A stretch of DNA of 64,000 bases from Amycolatopsis coloradensis (GCF_001953865.1 NZ_MQUQ01000014.1:118849-182848), one strand, 5' to 3'; positions 26,533-34,813 are shown, numbered from the stretch's first letter. Translations and numbers: made by a program. The notes: generated by a model not told the origin, from the sequence alone.

Positions 26533-27087
26533 TCAGGAGGACTGGCGCTGCCCGAACAGGGTCACGCCGACCGGCGGCAGCCCGACGACGCTCGCCATCA
26601 CCTGGCAGAAGGCCTGCCCGTGCGGCCGCAGCGCGGCGTCGGTCGGCGTCCAGGACGCCCGCAGCTCCAGATCGTCGGTGCGCGAGGGGCCGGAGATGTC
26701 GCCGAAGCGGGCCGACGACGTCTCGGTGACCGTGCCGCCCAGCGCGGTCCACTCGGCGCCGGAGCTTTCCAGCGCGTCGGTCAGCCACGACCAGCCGACG
26801 GCGGGAAGGAAGGGATCGGTCGCCAGTTCCCGGTCGAGTTCCGCGCGGACGTACATGACCAGCCGCAGGACACCGTCCCAGCCTTCCTGGCCTTCCGGGT
26901 CGTGCAGCAGCACCAGCCGCCCCGACGCCAGCACGTCCGCCGGACCTTCGACCTCGCAGCTCACCGCGTAGGACCACGGCGCCAGCCGCTGCGGCGGGCG
27001 CATCGTCTCCAGCTGCACTTCGGGACGGGGCCGGACCGATTGCAACGCCGCGACGGCTTCACGGAAGAGGTCGGGTACTGACGTCAT
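26533..27087 (-). CDS. DUF3000 family protein
   Basis: Product of 184 residues from the ATG at 27087 (MTSVPDLFREAVAALQSV), with GGTGA upstream; a GTG at 27096 is an alternative. The sequence matches the actinobacterial DUF3000 pattern: RPPQRLAPWSYAVSCEV, GRLVLLHDPEGQEGWDG, PFLPAVGWSWLTDAL and a C-terminal TDDLELRASWTP. No catalytic or membrane motif is visible. It is divergent from hemE (98 bp), as in mycobacteria, where the homologue lies between RNase D and hemE. Function is unknown. Confidence 0.85.
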   Translation of the reverse strand: MTSVPDLFREAVAALQSVRPRPEVQLETMRPPQRLAPWSYAVSCEVEGPADVLASGRLVLLHDPEGQEGWDGVLRLVMYVRAELDRELATDPFLPAVGWSWLTDALESSGAEWTALGGTVTETSSARFGDISGPSRTDDLELRASWTPTDAALRPHGQAFCQVMASVVGLPPVGVTLFGQRQSS

Positions 27088-27184
27088 CGCGGTCACCAAC
27101 CGACTGTAAGACGCGAGTGTCCGGTTCGGGGCGCAGACGCGCCGAGAGTAAGGCCTCGGAGCGCCCATGGCACCATGAACCGTG

Positions 27185-28258
27185 ATGTCTCCTTCAGCTG
27201 ATTCTCCCGCGCAGATCGTCACTGCGGCCCGTCGTGCCCTGCCCGGTTCGCCGTTCTTGGCCGCCGCGCGCGGCGAACGCCCGGACCGCACTCCGGTGTG
27301 GTTCATGCGCCAGGCGGGCCGGTCGCTGCCCGAGTACCGGGCGCTGCGCGAAGGCACCTCGATGTTCGAAGCGTGCTTCGACCCGGAGATGCTCGCGGAG
27401 ATCACGCTCCAGCCGATCCGCCGTCACGGCGTCGACGCGGCCATCCTCTTCAGTGACATCGTCGTCCCGCTCAAGGCGGCGGGTCTGGACATCGACATCG
27501 TCGCGGGCACCGGCCCGGTCGTCGCCGAGCCGATCCGTGACGCCGCGGGCGTGCGCGCGCTCCCGGTCCTGGACCCGGATCAGGTGGCGCGGGTCGCCGA
27601 GGGGGTCCGGCTGCTGGTCGGGTCGCTGGGCGAGACGCCGCTGATCGGTTTCGCCGGCGCGCCGTTCACCCTGGCCTCCTATCTCATCGAGGGCGGGCCG
27701 AGCCGCAACCACGAGCACACCAAGGCGCTCATGCATTCCGAGCCGGAGCTGTGGCACGAGCTGGCGGGGCGCCTGGCGGACATGGCGATCACCTTCCTGT
27801 CCGCGCAGCTCGACGCCGGGGCCGACGCGATCCAGCTGTTCGACTCGTGGGCGGGCGCGCTCTCCGAGCGGGACTACCGCGAGTTCGTCCTGCCGCATTC
27901 GGCGAAGGTGCTGTCCGCGGTCGCCGGGTACGGCGTGCCGCGCGTGCACTTCGGCGTCGGCACCGGCGAGCTGCTGGTGGCCATGCGCGACGCGGGCGCC
28001 GACGTGGTCGGCGTGGACTGGCGTATCCCGCTCGACGAGGCCGTCCGGCGGCTCGGCGGCGGTGTGGTCCAGGGCAACCTCGACCCCGCGCTGCTGCACG
28101 CGTCCTGGCCGGTGCTCGAAGCGGAGGTCCGGCGCGTCCACGCCGAAGGCCGCGCGGCCGACGGCCACGTCTTCAACCTCGGCCACGGCGTGCTGCCCGG
28201 CGTCGACCCGGACGTCTTGACGCGCGTGGTCGGGCTGGTGCACGAGCTTCGGCCGTGA
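27185..28258 (+). CDS. hemE: Uroporphyrinogen decarboxylase
   Basis: Product of 357 residues (GTG at 27182 is an alternative start). Signatures: PVWFMRQAGRSLPEYRALRE near the N-terminus, ILFSDIVVPLKAAG with the catalytic Asp, GFAGAPFTLASYLIEGG, and IQLFDSWAG. It decarboxylates uroporphyrinogen III to coproporphyrinogen III in the cytoplasm. Its stop overlaps the start of the next gene, and hemE-cgoX-chdC form one unit of the coproporphyrin-dependent heme route. Confidence 0.96.
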   Translation: MSPSADSPAQIVTAARRALPGSPFLAAARGERPDRTPVWFMRQAGRSLPEYRALREGTSMFEACFDPEMLAEITLQPIRRHGVDAAILFSDIVVPLKAAGLDIDIVAGTGPVVAEPIRDAAGVRALPVLDPDQVARVAEGVRLLVGSLGETPLIGFAGAPFTLASYLIEGGPSRNHEHTKALMHSEPELWHELAGRLADMAITFLSAQLDAGADAIQLFDSWAGALSERDYREFVLPHSAKVLSAVAGYGVPRVHFGVGTGELLVAMRDAGADVVGVDWRIPLDEAVRRLGGGVVQGNLDPALLHASWPVLEAEVRRVHAEGRAADGHVFNLGHGVLPGVDPDVLTRVVGLVHELRP

Positions 28259-29652
28259 AAGCCGTGGAGACCGTGAAGACCGTCGCCGTGATCGGTGGCG
28301 GTATCTCGGGACTGACCGCGGCGTACCGGCTGCGGACGCTGCTCGGCGACGACGCGCGGATCGTCGTCTTCGAGGCGACCGGCTCCCTCGGCGGGAAACT
28401 CCGCACGATCGAACTCGCCGGTGAGCGTTACGACGTCGGCGCGGAGGCCTTCCTCGCCCGCCGTCCCGAGGCGCTCGCCCTGGTCCGCGAGGTCGGGCTC
28501 GGCGAAGGCCTCGTCCACCCCACCAAGGCCCGCGCCAAGATCCACGCCGGCGGATCCGTGCTCGGCCTTCCGCCGGGCACGGTCATGGGCGTTCCCGCTT
28601 CGGCCGACGCGGTCTCCGGGGTGCTGTCGGAGAAGGGCCGCGCCCTGGTCGAGGCCGAGTCGTCACTGGCGCCGACGGAACTGCCCGCCGGGGACGTGCC
28701 GCTCGGCCCGCTGCTGCGCGAGCGCTTCGGCGACGAACTGGTGGACCGGCTCGTCGACCCGCTGCTGGGTGGCGTCTACGCCGGGGGAGCGGACGGGCTC
28801 GGGCTGCGCGCGACGATGCCCGGTCTCGCGGCCGCGGTCGATCGCGGCGCGCGATCGCTCACCGAAGCCGCCGCCTCGCTCATGCCCGCCTCGCCGAGTA
28901 CGGCGCCGGTCTTCGGAACCCTGCTGGGCGGCCTCGGAACGCTGATCGCGCGGCTCGCGGGGCTGGCCCGCGCCGAAGTCCGCACCGGAACCACCGTGAC
29001 GGCGCTCGAGCGCACCGCCGACGGCTGGAAGGTCGACGACCTCGACGCCGACGCCGTTCTTCTCGCCGTCCCGGCGCCTTCGGCACGACGGCTGCTCGAA
29101 GGTGTCGCAGGAGTGGCCTCGTCGGTGTTCGCAAAGGTCGAACTCGCGTCGATGGCGGTCGTCGCGCTCGCGCTTCCGCCGGGGACCGCGTTGCCGGAGT
29201 CGTCCGGGGTGCTGATCGGCGCGGGGGAGCGGGACGCGGCCGGGAAGCCGTTCGCCGCCAAGGCGTTCACCTTCTCCTCCCGCAAGTGGGCGCAGTACGG
29301 CGAAGGCCCGGTGCTGGTGCGCGGCTCGGTCGGCCGCTTCGGCGAACCGGGCGCCCTGCACGCCGACGACGACGAACTCGTCCGCGTGGTCCGCGACGAT
29401 CTGGCGCGGCTGACCGGGGTCACCGCCGAACCGATCGACACCCTGGTGACCCGCTGGGGCGGCGGGCTCCCGCAGTACGGCACCGGGCACCTCGTACGCG
29501 TCGAGCGGATCGAACGCGCCGTCGCGGACGTCCCGGGGCTCGCCGTGGCAGGCGCGGCGCTGCACGGTGTCGGTATCCCGGCGTGTGTCGCCACCGCCGA
29601 CGCGGCCGCCCGCCGCATCGCCGGGATCACACCGACCCACGAGGGCTCCTGA
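28255..29652 (+). CDS. cgoX: Coproporphyrinogen III oxidase, FAD-dependent (HemY/CgoX type)
   Basis: Product of 465 residues beginning at the GTG overlapping the hemE stop; in-frame GTGs at 28264 and 28273 are other possible starts. The FAD-binding GGGISGLTAAYRL motif, the acidic end of the second strand (VVFEATGSLGGKLRT) and the C-terminal flavin segment (LPQYGTGHLVRVERI...GIPACVATADAAARRI) are intact. In Gram-positive bacteria this enzyme oxidises coproporphyrinogen to coproporphyrin III; older annotation calls it protoporphyrinogen oxidase (hemG/hemY). Confidence 0.93.
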   Translation: MKAVETVKTVAVIGGGISGLTAAYRLRTLLGDDARIVVFEATGSLGGKLRTIELAGERYDVGAEAFLARRPEALALVREVGLGEGLVHPTKARAKIHAGGSVLGLPPGTVMGVPASADAVSGVLSEKGRALVEAESSLAPTELPAGDVPLGPLLRERFGDELVDRLVDPLLGGVYAGGADGLGLRATMPGLAAAVDRGARSLTEAAASLMPASPSTAPVFGTLLGGLGTLIARLAGLARAEVRTGTTVTALERTADGWKVDDLDADAVLLAVPAPSARRLLEGVAGVASSVFAKVELASMAVVALALPPGTALPESSGVLIGAGERDAAGKPFAAKAFTFSSRKWAQYGEGPVLVRGSVGRFGEPGALHADDDELVRVVRDDLARLTGVTAEPIDTLVTRWGGGLPQYGTGHLVRVERIERAVADVPGLAVAGAALHGVGIPACVATADAAARRIAGITPTHEGS

Positions 29653-29677
29653 GCACCGGCAGTGCCAAGATGGCGGT

Positions 29678-30370
29678 ATGGCGCGGCTGAACTACAACGA
29701 GCTCAATGACACCATCCGCTACACCGCCTGGTCGGTCTTCCGGGCCGAGCAGGGCAAGCTCGGTGAGGACCGCGCGCAGGCGACCGCGGAGACCACCGAG
29801 TACCTCGACGCGCTGGAGGGCAAGGGCGTCGTCGTCCGCGGCCTCTACGACCTGTCCGGGCTGCGCGCCGACGCCGACTACATGGTCTGGTGGCACGCCG
29901 AGGAGATCGAGCAGGTCCAGGCGGCCTACAGCGGTTTCCGGCACACGCCGCTCGGCCGCGCCTCGGTCCCGGTGTGGAGCCAGGTCGCGCTGCACCGCCC
30001 GGCGGAGTTCAACAAGAGCCACATCCCGGCGTTCCTCGCCGGTGAAGAGGCCCGCAAGTTCATCTGCGTCTATCCGTTCGTGCGCTCCTACGAGTGGTAC
30101 CTGCTGCCGGACGACGAGCGCCGCAAGATGCTCGCCGACCACGGCAAGGAGGCCCGCGACTACCCGGACGTCCGCGCCAACACGGTCGCGTCGTTCGCGC
30201 TGGGCGACTACGAGTGGATCCTGGCCTTCGAAGCCGACGAACTGCACCGCATCGTCGACCTGATGCGCCACCTGCGCGGCACCGAGGCCCGCCTCCACGT
30301 GCGCGAGGAGATCCCGTTCTACACCGGGACGAAGGTGGAACCCGCCGAGCTGATCACCCTGCTGCCGTAG
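29678..30370 (+). CDS. chdC: Coproheme decarboxylase (HemQ)
   Basis: Product of 230 residues of the chlorite dismutase-like fold: MARLNYNELNDTIRYTAWSVF, YMVWWHAEEIEQVQAAYSGF, SYEWYLLPDDERRKMLADHG (proximal His) and YEWILAFEADELHRIVDLMR. It removes two propionate carboxyls from Fe-coproporphyrin to give heme b, the last step of the pathway started by hemE. The ferrochelatase is not in the window. The stop shares one base with the GTG of the next gene. Confidence 0.95.
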   Translation: MARLNYNELNDTIRYTAWSVFRAEQGKLGEDRAQATAETTEYLDALEGKGVVVRGLYDLSGLRADADYMVWWHAEEIEQVQAAYSGFRHTPLGRASVPVWSQVALHRPAEFNKSHIPAFLAGEEARKFICVYPFVRSYEWYLLPDDERRKMLADHGKEARDYPDVRANTVASFALGDYEWILAFEADELHRIVDLMRHLRGTEARLHVREEIPFYTGTKVEPAELITLLP

Positions 30371-31728
30371 TGAACGCTTCAGTGGACTCCCGCGTCTGGA
30401 CCACGCTCACCGGCGACGCACTCGCCGAAGACGCCGTCGAGGTCACCGGCCCCGAATCCGTGCTGCCCGGGACCTTCCGGGTCGAGGAAGCCGCGACCAC
30501 CAGTATCGCCGTTGCGACGCTCGCCGCCGGCGAACTGTTGCGGTTGCGGGGGATCGAGCCCGGCCGGGTGTCGGTCGACACCCGGCACGCCGCGACGTCG
30601 TTCCGCAGCGAGCAGTACATCCGTGTCGACGGGGAGCCGGTGCCGTTCAGCGCGCCGCTGTCCGGCGACTACCGCGCGAACGACGGCTGGGTGCGGCTGC
30701 ACTGCAACTACCCGCGGCACGTCTCCGCCGTGTGCTGGGGCCTTGGTGTGCCGGCGACCCGCGAGGCGTTCGAGAAGGTCGTCGCGGCCAAGTCGAAGTT
30801 CGAGGTCGAGTCGGCGGTGATCGGCGCCGGTGGCGCCGCGGCCGTGCTGCGCGGCCGCGAGGAATGGCTGGCGCACAAGCAAGGGCAGGCGTCGTCGGCG
30901 TTGCCCGTCGCCGAGATCCGGTCACTCGGGCCGTCGGAGCCGGTGCGGCTGTTCGAGTCCGCTCGGCCGCTGGGCGGCGTGCGGATCCTGGACCTGACCC
31001 ACGTCATCGCCGGACCCGTCGCGGGCCGGGTGCTCGCCGCGCACGGTGCCACCGTCATGCACATCGGGGCGGACCGGTTGCCGACCGTGCCGCCGCTGGC
31101 CGTCGACACCGGGATGGGCAAACTCTCGGCATACGTCGACCTGGAGACCGAAGCCGGGCGTTCGCGGCTGCGCAAGCTGATCGCCCGCGCCGATGTCGTG
31201 CTGCAAGGCTTCCGGCCGGGATCGCTGGTGGCCAAGGGTTTCTCGCCGGAGGCGATCGCCGAACTCCGGCCGGGGATCGTGGTCGCCGACCTGTCCGCCT
31301 ATGGCTGGGAAGGGCCGTGGGCGCGCAGGCGTGGCTTCGACAGCCTGGTGCAGATGGCGTCGGGGATCGCCGACGAAGGCGGCAAGACCGCCGGGATCGA
31401 CGGTCCGGGACCGCTGCCGGTGCAGGCGCTCGACCACGCGACCGGCTGGCTCACCGCGGCGGCGATCATGACCGCCGTCCGCCGGGCGGCCACCGAGGGC
31501 GGCAGCCAGCACGTCCGTACCTCACTCGCCGGAACCGGGGAGTGGCTGAATTCCTTGGGACGCAAGGAACCCGGCGTGACCGAGTTCGACGCCGCCGAGT
31601 TCCTGGAGGACGTCGACAGCCCGCTGGGGCGGCTGACCCGGGTCAAGATGGCGGGCGTGCTGCCGGGCGCGAATCCACAGTGGACGGAAGCGGCGCAGGT
31701 ACCCGGAAGCGACCGCCCGGTCTGGTGA
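30370..31728 (+). CDS. Family III CoA-transferase (CaiB/BaiF type) with rearranged domain order
   Basis: Product of 452 residues, coupled to chdC by a 1-nt overlap. Residues about 200-440 contain the normal family III N-terminal module: GGVRILDLTHVIAGPVAGRV, DLETEAGRSRLRKLIARADV, FRPGSLVAKGF, and the active-site Asp in VQALDHATGWLTAAAI. Residues about 30-190 resemble what normally follows the active site (ATTSIAVATLAAGELLRLRG, then DGWVRLHCNYPRHVSAVCWG). The parts thus appear in reversed order, as in a circular permutation or a truncated tandem duplication. It should move CoA between acids; substrates are unknown. Confidence 0.85.
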   Translation: MNASVDSRVWTTLTGDALAEDAVEVTGPESVLPGTFRVEEAATTSIAVATLAAGELLRLRGIEPGRVSVDTRHAATSFRSEQYIRVDGEPVPFSAPLSGDYRANDGWVRLHCNYPRHVSAVCWGLGVPATREAFEKVVAAKSKFEVESAVIGAGGAAAVLRGREEWLAHKQGQASSALPVAEIRSLGPSEPVRLFESARPLGGVRILDLTHVIAGPVAGRVLAAHGATVMHIGADRLPTVPPLAVDTGMGKLSAYVDLETEAGRSRLRKLIARADVVLQGFRPGSLVAKGFSPEAIAELRPGIVVADLSAYGWEGPWARRRGFDSLVQMASGIADEGGKTAGIDGPGPLPVQALDHATGWLTAAAIMTAVRRAATEGGSQHVRTSLAGTGEWLNSLGRKEPGVTEFDAAEFLEDVDSPLGRLTRVKMAGVLPGANPQWTEAAQVPGSDRPVW

Positions 31729-31731
31729 TCA

Positions 31732-31755
31732 CCGCATTTAGAGGACTAAACGCGG
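31732..31755. terminator. Terminator-like hairpin, GTCCTCT-core family
   Basis: CCGC-A-TTTAG pairs with CTAAA-C-GCGG around an AGGA loop (one A/C mismatch), beginning 3 bp after the CoA-transferase stop and overlapping the last codons of the convergent gene at 31746. On the minus strand it reads CCGCGTTTAGTCCTCTAAAT then GCGG, close to the hairpin at 41402. Confidence 0.55.
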
Positions 31756-32096
31756 CGTAGGCGTAGCCAGCTCGCGAACCGGCCCCGGGGTTTGGGTACC
31801 TCGCCGCGGTCGACGAGCCAGGTGCCGAACTCGTCCGCGTAGGCCCGCGCGCGGATCGTGTCGGTCTTCGGATGGCCTGCCGCGTACTCGCGGAACAGGG
31901 CGGCGAACCGGTCGCCGAGTGCTTCCGCGAGGTCCGGCCGCAGGAACGCGGTGAGCCTGCCCTGCTTGGTGCGCAGCACGTTCGCCTCGATGCGGAGCCT
32001 GTCCGCGTCGAAGCCCGCCGGGGCGTCGCCTCCGGCGAGGAGCGCCTTGAGCAGCTCGGCTTGCTGCCCGGCGAGCCGCTCCCGTGGCGAAGTCAC
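31746..32096 (-). CDS. Small DUF2063/HvfC-like partner of the DUF692 enzyme
   Basis: Product of 116 residues; the ATG overlaps the DUF692 stop by 4 nt. It is soluble and helical: RERLAGQQAELLKALLAGG, then GFDADRLRIEANVLRTKQ, FLRPDLAEALGDRFAALFRE and YAAGHPKTDTIRARAYADEF. This spacing resembles the N-terminal half of DUF2063 (HvfC-type) proteins, which partner DUF692 enzymes and help recognise the precursor; the C-terminal half is absent. Family assignment is by pattern and context, not by a search. The basic C-terminus (GRFASWLRLRRV) could contact membrane or precursor. Confidence 0.6.
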   Translation of the reverse strand: MTSPRERLAGQQAELLKALLAGGDAPAGFDADRLRIEANVLRTKQGRLTAFLRPDLAEALGDRFAALFREYAAGHPKTDTIRARAYADEFGTWLVDRGEVPKPRGRFASWLRLRRV

Positions 32097-32905
32097 GGCG
32101 TGACCGCTTCCCGCAGCGCGGCCAGTTCCGCCGCCAGTTCGCTGTCAGGTGGGTAGTCGTCGTCGCGTTCCAGCAGCACACCGGGCGGCTCGGTGCGCCG
32201 CCGCAGTTCACGCAGCAGGTCCAGCACCTCCGGGACCACCGGATGGGCGTGCGTGTCGTGGTAGACGCCGTCGCGTTCGACGCCGCCCGCCATATGCGCG
32301 TACGCGAGCCGTTCCCACGGGATCTCGTCGAGGAACCGTCCGGGATCGGTGCCGAGGTTGCGGGCGTTGGCGTACAGGTTGGCGACGTCGATGATCAGCA
32401 GGCAGTCGGTCCGGTCGGTCAGCTCCCGCAGGAACTCCGACTCGGAGAACTTCGCGTCCGGCCATTCCAGCACCGCCGCGATGTTCTCCACCGCGAACGG
32501 CGCGCCCACGATGGACTGGGTCAGCTTGACGTTGTCCACCAGGACGTCGAGCGCTTCCCGGGTGCGGGGGAGCGGCATCAGGTGACCCGAGTCGAGGCCG
32601 CCCGCGCGCACGAAGCACACGTGGTCGCTGGCCATCGGCGCGCCGAGTTCGCGGGTGATCTCCGCGAGGTGCTCGACGCGCGCGGTGTCCAGCGGTTCGG
32701 CCCCGCCCAGCGACAGCGAGACCGCGTGCGGCAGCACCGGCATCCCCTTGTCCCGCAGGGCGACCAGCGTCTCGGGAAGATGCCCGGCGTGCAGGTTTTC
32801 GGCGACGACCTCGACCCAGTCGACGCCGGGCAGCCGCGCGATCGACAGGTCGAGTTCGTGCCGCCACCCGATGCCGATGCCGAGGTGACCCGGCCCGTCA
32901 GCCAC
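32093..32905 (-). CDS. DUF692 multinuclear non-heme iron enzyme (MNIO, MbnB/HvfB-like)
   Basis: Product of 270 residues from the GTG at 32905; longer frames to 33016 only translate the Cys-rich tail of the upstream gene out of frame. The TIM-barrel ligand residues expected for MNIOs are present: His16 in WRHELD, VEVVAENLH, His in VLPHAVSLSLGG, His in MASDHVCF, Glu in FAVENIAAVL, Asp/Asn in IIDVANLYANA, His in YAHMAGGV and HDTHAHPV, and Glu in LLERDDDYP. MNIOs oxidise Cys, Asn or Asp residues of ribosomal peptides (methanobactin, TglH, bufferins). It overlaps the upstream Cys-tail gene by 8 nt and its partner by 4, a tight three-gene unit. Confidence 0.88.
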   Translation of the reverse strand: MADGPGHLGIGIGWRHELDLSIARLPGVDWVEVVAENLHAGHLPETLVALRDKGMPVLPHAVSLSLGGAEPLDTARVEHLAEITRELGAPMASDHVCFVRAGGLDSGHLMPLPRTREALDVLVDNVKLTQSIVGAPFAVENIAAVLEWPDAKFSESEFLRELTDRTDCLLIIDVANLYANARNLGTDPGRFLDEIPWERLAYAHMAGGVERDGVYHDTHAHPVVPEVLDLLRELRRRTEPPGVLLERDDDYPPDSELAAELAALREAVTP

Positions 32906-33827
32906 CGCAGCCCCCGCCGCCGCACGAGCTGCCACCACAGGAACTCCCGCTGCCGCACGAGGATCCACCGGTGCCACAGGTGCTGCCGCCGGACGAACCA
33001 CCGCCACCGAAGCCACCCGAGAGGGGCGGCGGGATCAGCGCGGCGCTCAGCTCTTCGTCCGGGTAGTAGGCGAGCCCGCCCAGCGCGACCGCCACCGCGA
33101 CACCGCCCAGCAGGGCGCCACCCACGGCGGGCCCGCCGGTGATGCCGCGCCCGCGCTCCCTCGAGAATTCGGCGTTGGCGCGGCCGACGATCCGGTGGCC
33201 CTCACTGGTCGGGCGAGTGCCGACTCGCTTGTTCCTGGCGGCACGGGCGAGGAGGGTCGCGACCCCGGCGACGATCACCAGGAAGCTCAGAAAACCGACG
33301 GGGTGGTCACTGACGATCCCGGCGATCAGGCGCACCACACCGAGGATCAGCGCGCCGAGGTAGATGCTGAACACGACCTGGCGGACCTGCGGCTTCTTGT
33401 CGACGACGACCAGGCCCCGCGCCTCCAGGTCCTTGCCGAGCGCCTGCATCGGCCCCGACATCCGCAGGCGGTCGCGGATGCCGCGGGTCGTGGAGTTGTG
33501 ACCCGGCCTGGCGCTCTTGGCGACGGCCTGTTCGATGGGGTCGGCCGGTACGGGGCCCGCGAGCTGGAGCTTCCGCGAGCTGCTGATCCGCAGCGTCCCG
33601 CGGTCGACCAGCGCCGCGATGGCCGTGTCGACCACGCGGTCCGGGCCACCGGCGAGGTAGGCGAGTTCGTACGCCGTCGGCCGCGATCCGCTCACCGCGG
33701 CACGCGGTGCCTTATGGCCCAGCTTGACCGCGATCGTCCACAAGAGACCGATGACCAGCGGCAGCGCCAGCAACGCGGCGTAGATCGCCAGGAAAGTGGG
33801 TCCGGGGATGCCCCAGGTGTCGTCCAT
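32898..33827 (-). CDS. TIGR04222-type membrane protein with C-terminal Gly/Ser/Cys tail; candidate MNIO substrate
   Basis: Product of 309 residues. One N-terminal membrane helix (about 11-33), a cytoplasmic middle region of about 110 residues (AYELAYLAGGPDRVVDTAIA, LVDRGTLRISSS), two helices (about 150-195) and a last helix (about 230-252). The final 45 residues are Gly/Ser rich and contain all five cysteines of the protein, each in a CG dipeptide (STCGTGGSSCGSGSSCGG, then SSCGGGGCGG). AAAGG precedes the ATG. First gene of the unit with DUF692 and its partner; the tail is the probable substrate, giving a membrane-tethered modified peptide. Which side of the membrane the tail faces is uncertain. 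Confidence 0.8.
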   Translation of the reverse strand: MDDTWGIPGPTFLAIYAALLALPLVIGLLWTIAVKLGHKAPRAAVSGSRPTAYELAYLAGGPDRVVDTAIAALVDRGTLRISSSRKLQLAGPVPADPIEQAVAKSARPGHNSTTRGIRDRLRMSGPMQALGKDLEARGLVVVDKKPQVRQVVFSIYLGALILGVVRLIAGIVSDHPVGFLSFLVIVAGVATLLARAARNKRVGTRPTSEGHRIVGRANAEFSRERGRGITGGPAVGGALLGGVAVAVALGGLAYYPDEELSAALIPPPLSGGFGGGGSSGGSTCGTGGSSCGSGSSCGGSSCGGGGCGG

Positions 33828-33990
33828 CGCACGGGCCTTTCACGAGCAGGTGCCTTCACCGTGGTCGGACGCTTTTCCGTCCGGCCGTGGTTCCGTGATT
33901 CGAACAGCCTGCGTGGACTTTCGTGACGGCAGTTGGGCCGTCAGAAGCCGTGATCGTCCCCGCGGACACTGGAACCTCGAGGGTCGTACA

Positions 33991-34056
33991 GCGAACACCG
34001 CCCTCCCCGACGCTGTTCTGTTCCTCGTGAACGCATCGGAGAGGGCGGTGGTTCGC
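33991..34056 (-). terminator. Terminator after msrB
   Basis: Arms 33991-34010 and 34036-34056 (GCGAACACCGCCCTCCCCGA and its near complement, one bulge) enclose a 25-nt loop. It lies 10 bp after the msrB stop. No T-run is present. A smaller CGGACG/CGTCCG stem lies at 33865-33882 upstream of the TIGR04222 gene. Confidence 0.6.
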
Positions 34057-34065
34057 TTCGGTTGG

Positions 34066-34488
34066 TTACGACTCGGGAACGAGCGTCAGCGAGATCGAGT
34101 TGATGCAGTACCGCTGATCCGTCGGCGTGGCGTATCCCTCGCCTTCGAAGACGTGCCCGAGGTGGCTGTGGCACGACTTGCACAGCACCTCGATCCGGCG
34201 CATCCCCATGGCCGTGTCCTCACGGAGGAGGACGGCGTCGGTATCGGCCGGGTCGTAGAACGAGGGCCAGCCGCAGTGGCTCTCGAACTTCGTGTCGCTG
34301 CGGAACAGCTCAGCACCACAGGCGCGGCACTGGTAGACACCGGTGGTCTTCTCGTCGGTGTACTCACCGGTGAAGGGGCGCTCGGTGCCCGCCTGGCGGA
34401 GCACGGCGTACTCGTCGGGGCTGAGCTGTTCCCGCCATTCCTGCTCGGACTTGACCACGCGCGGCGTGGCTCCGACAACGGGTTTCAT
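34066..34488 (-). CDS. msrB: Peptide-methionine (R)-S-oxide reductase
   Basis: Product of 140 residues from ATG 34488 (an upstream GTG at 34506 would add six). It has both zinc CxxC pairs (CRACG and CKSCH), the substrate segment HCGWPSFYDP, GHVFEGEG and the catalytic Cys in RYCINSISL. It reduces methionine-R-sulfoxide in proteins, using thioredoxin. In mycobacteria msrB also lies near the hemE cluster. It follows a small membrane-protein gene by 19 bp. Confidence 0.96.
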   Translation of the reverse strand: MKPVVGATPRVVKSEQEWREQLSPDEYAVLRQAGTERPFTGEYTDEKTTGVYQCRACGAELFRSDTKFESHCGWPSFYDPADTDAVLLREDTAMGMRRIEVLCKSCHSHLGHVFEGEGYATPTDQRYCINSISLTLVPES

Positions 34489-34507
34489 GCCTTTCACCGG
34501 TTCCACG

Positions 34508-34813
34508 TTACCCCGAGAGCCAGGCGATGGCCCGGCCGATGATGTCCCATGCGGTGACCATCACGCCGAGCACGATGAGGATCACCACCAGTGCCGAAAT
34601 CCACCAGCGCAGACCACCGAGGCGGTTGCTGGAGTCGGCGAAATCGGAGACACCGTCGAGGCAGGCTTCCACGGTGAAGTTCGGGCCGCAGCGTTCGATG
34701 CGGTCCAGATGCTCGGCGAAGGCGCGAGCTTCGGGGTCGTACGGGTCGAGACCTACCAGGTCCTCGTCGAAACGAGGATTCTGACCAGGTCCGAAAGGTC
34801 CGCTATCGGCCAT
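34508..34813 (-). CDS. Small tail-anchored membrane protein of unknown function
   Basis: Product of 101 residues. An acidic N-terminal 65 residues (NPRFDEDLVGLDPYDPEARA...) with two Cys (RCGPNFTVEACLDG) precede one C-terminal membrane helix (about 72-96, WWISALVVILIVLGVMVTAW). No family was recognised. Codon use matches the neighbours. It is co-directional with msrB and probably co-transcribed. The topology suggests a cytoplasmic domain held at the membrane. Confidence 0.7.
   Translation of the reverse strand: MADSGPFGPGQNPRFDEDLVGLDPYDPEARAFAEHLDRIERCGPNFTVEACLDGVSDFADSSNRLGGLRWWISALVVILIVLGVMVTAWDIIGRAIAWLSG

Noticed and set aside
32906..33016. N-terminal extension of the DUF692 enzyme
   Set aside because: These 37 codons overlap the Cys-rich tail gene in another frame and give only Ala/Val/Pro-rich sequence; the GTG at 32905 begins the conserved barrel.
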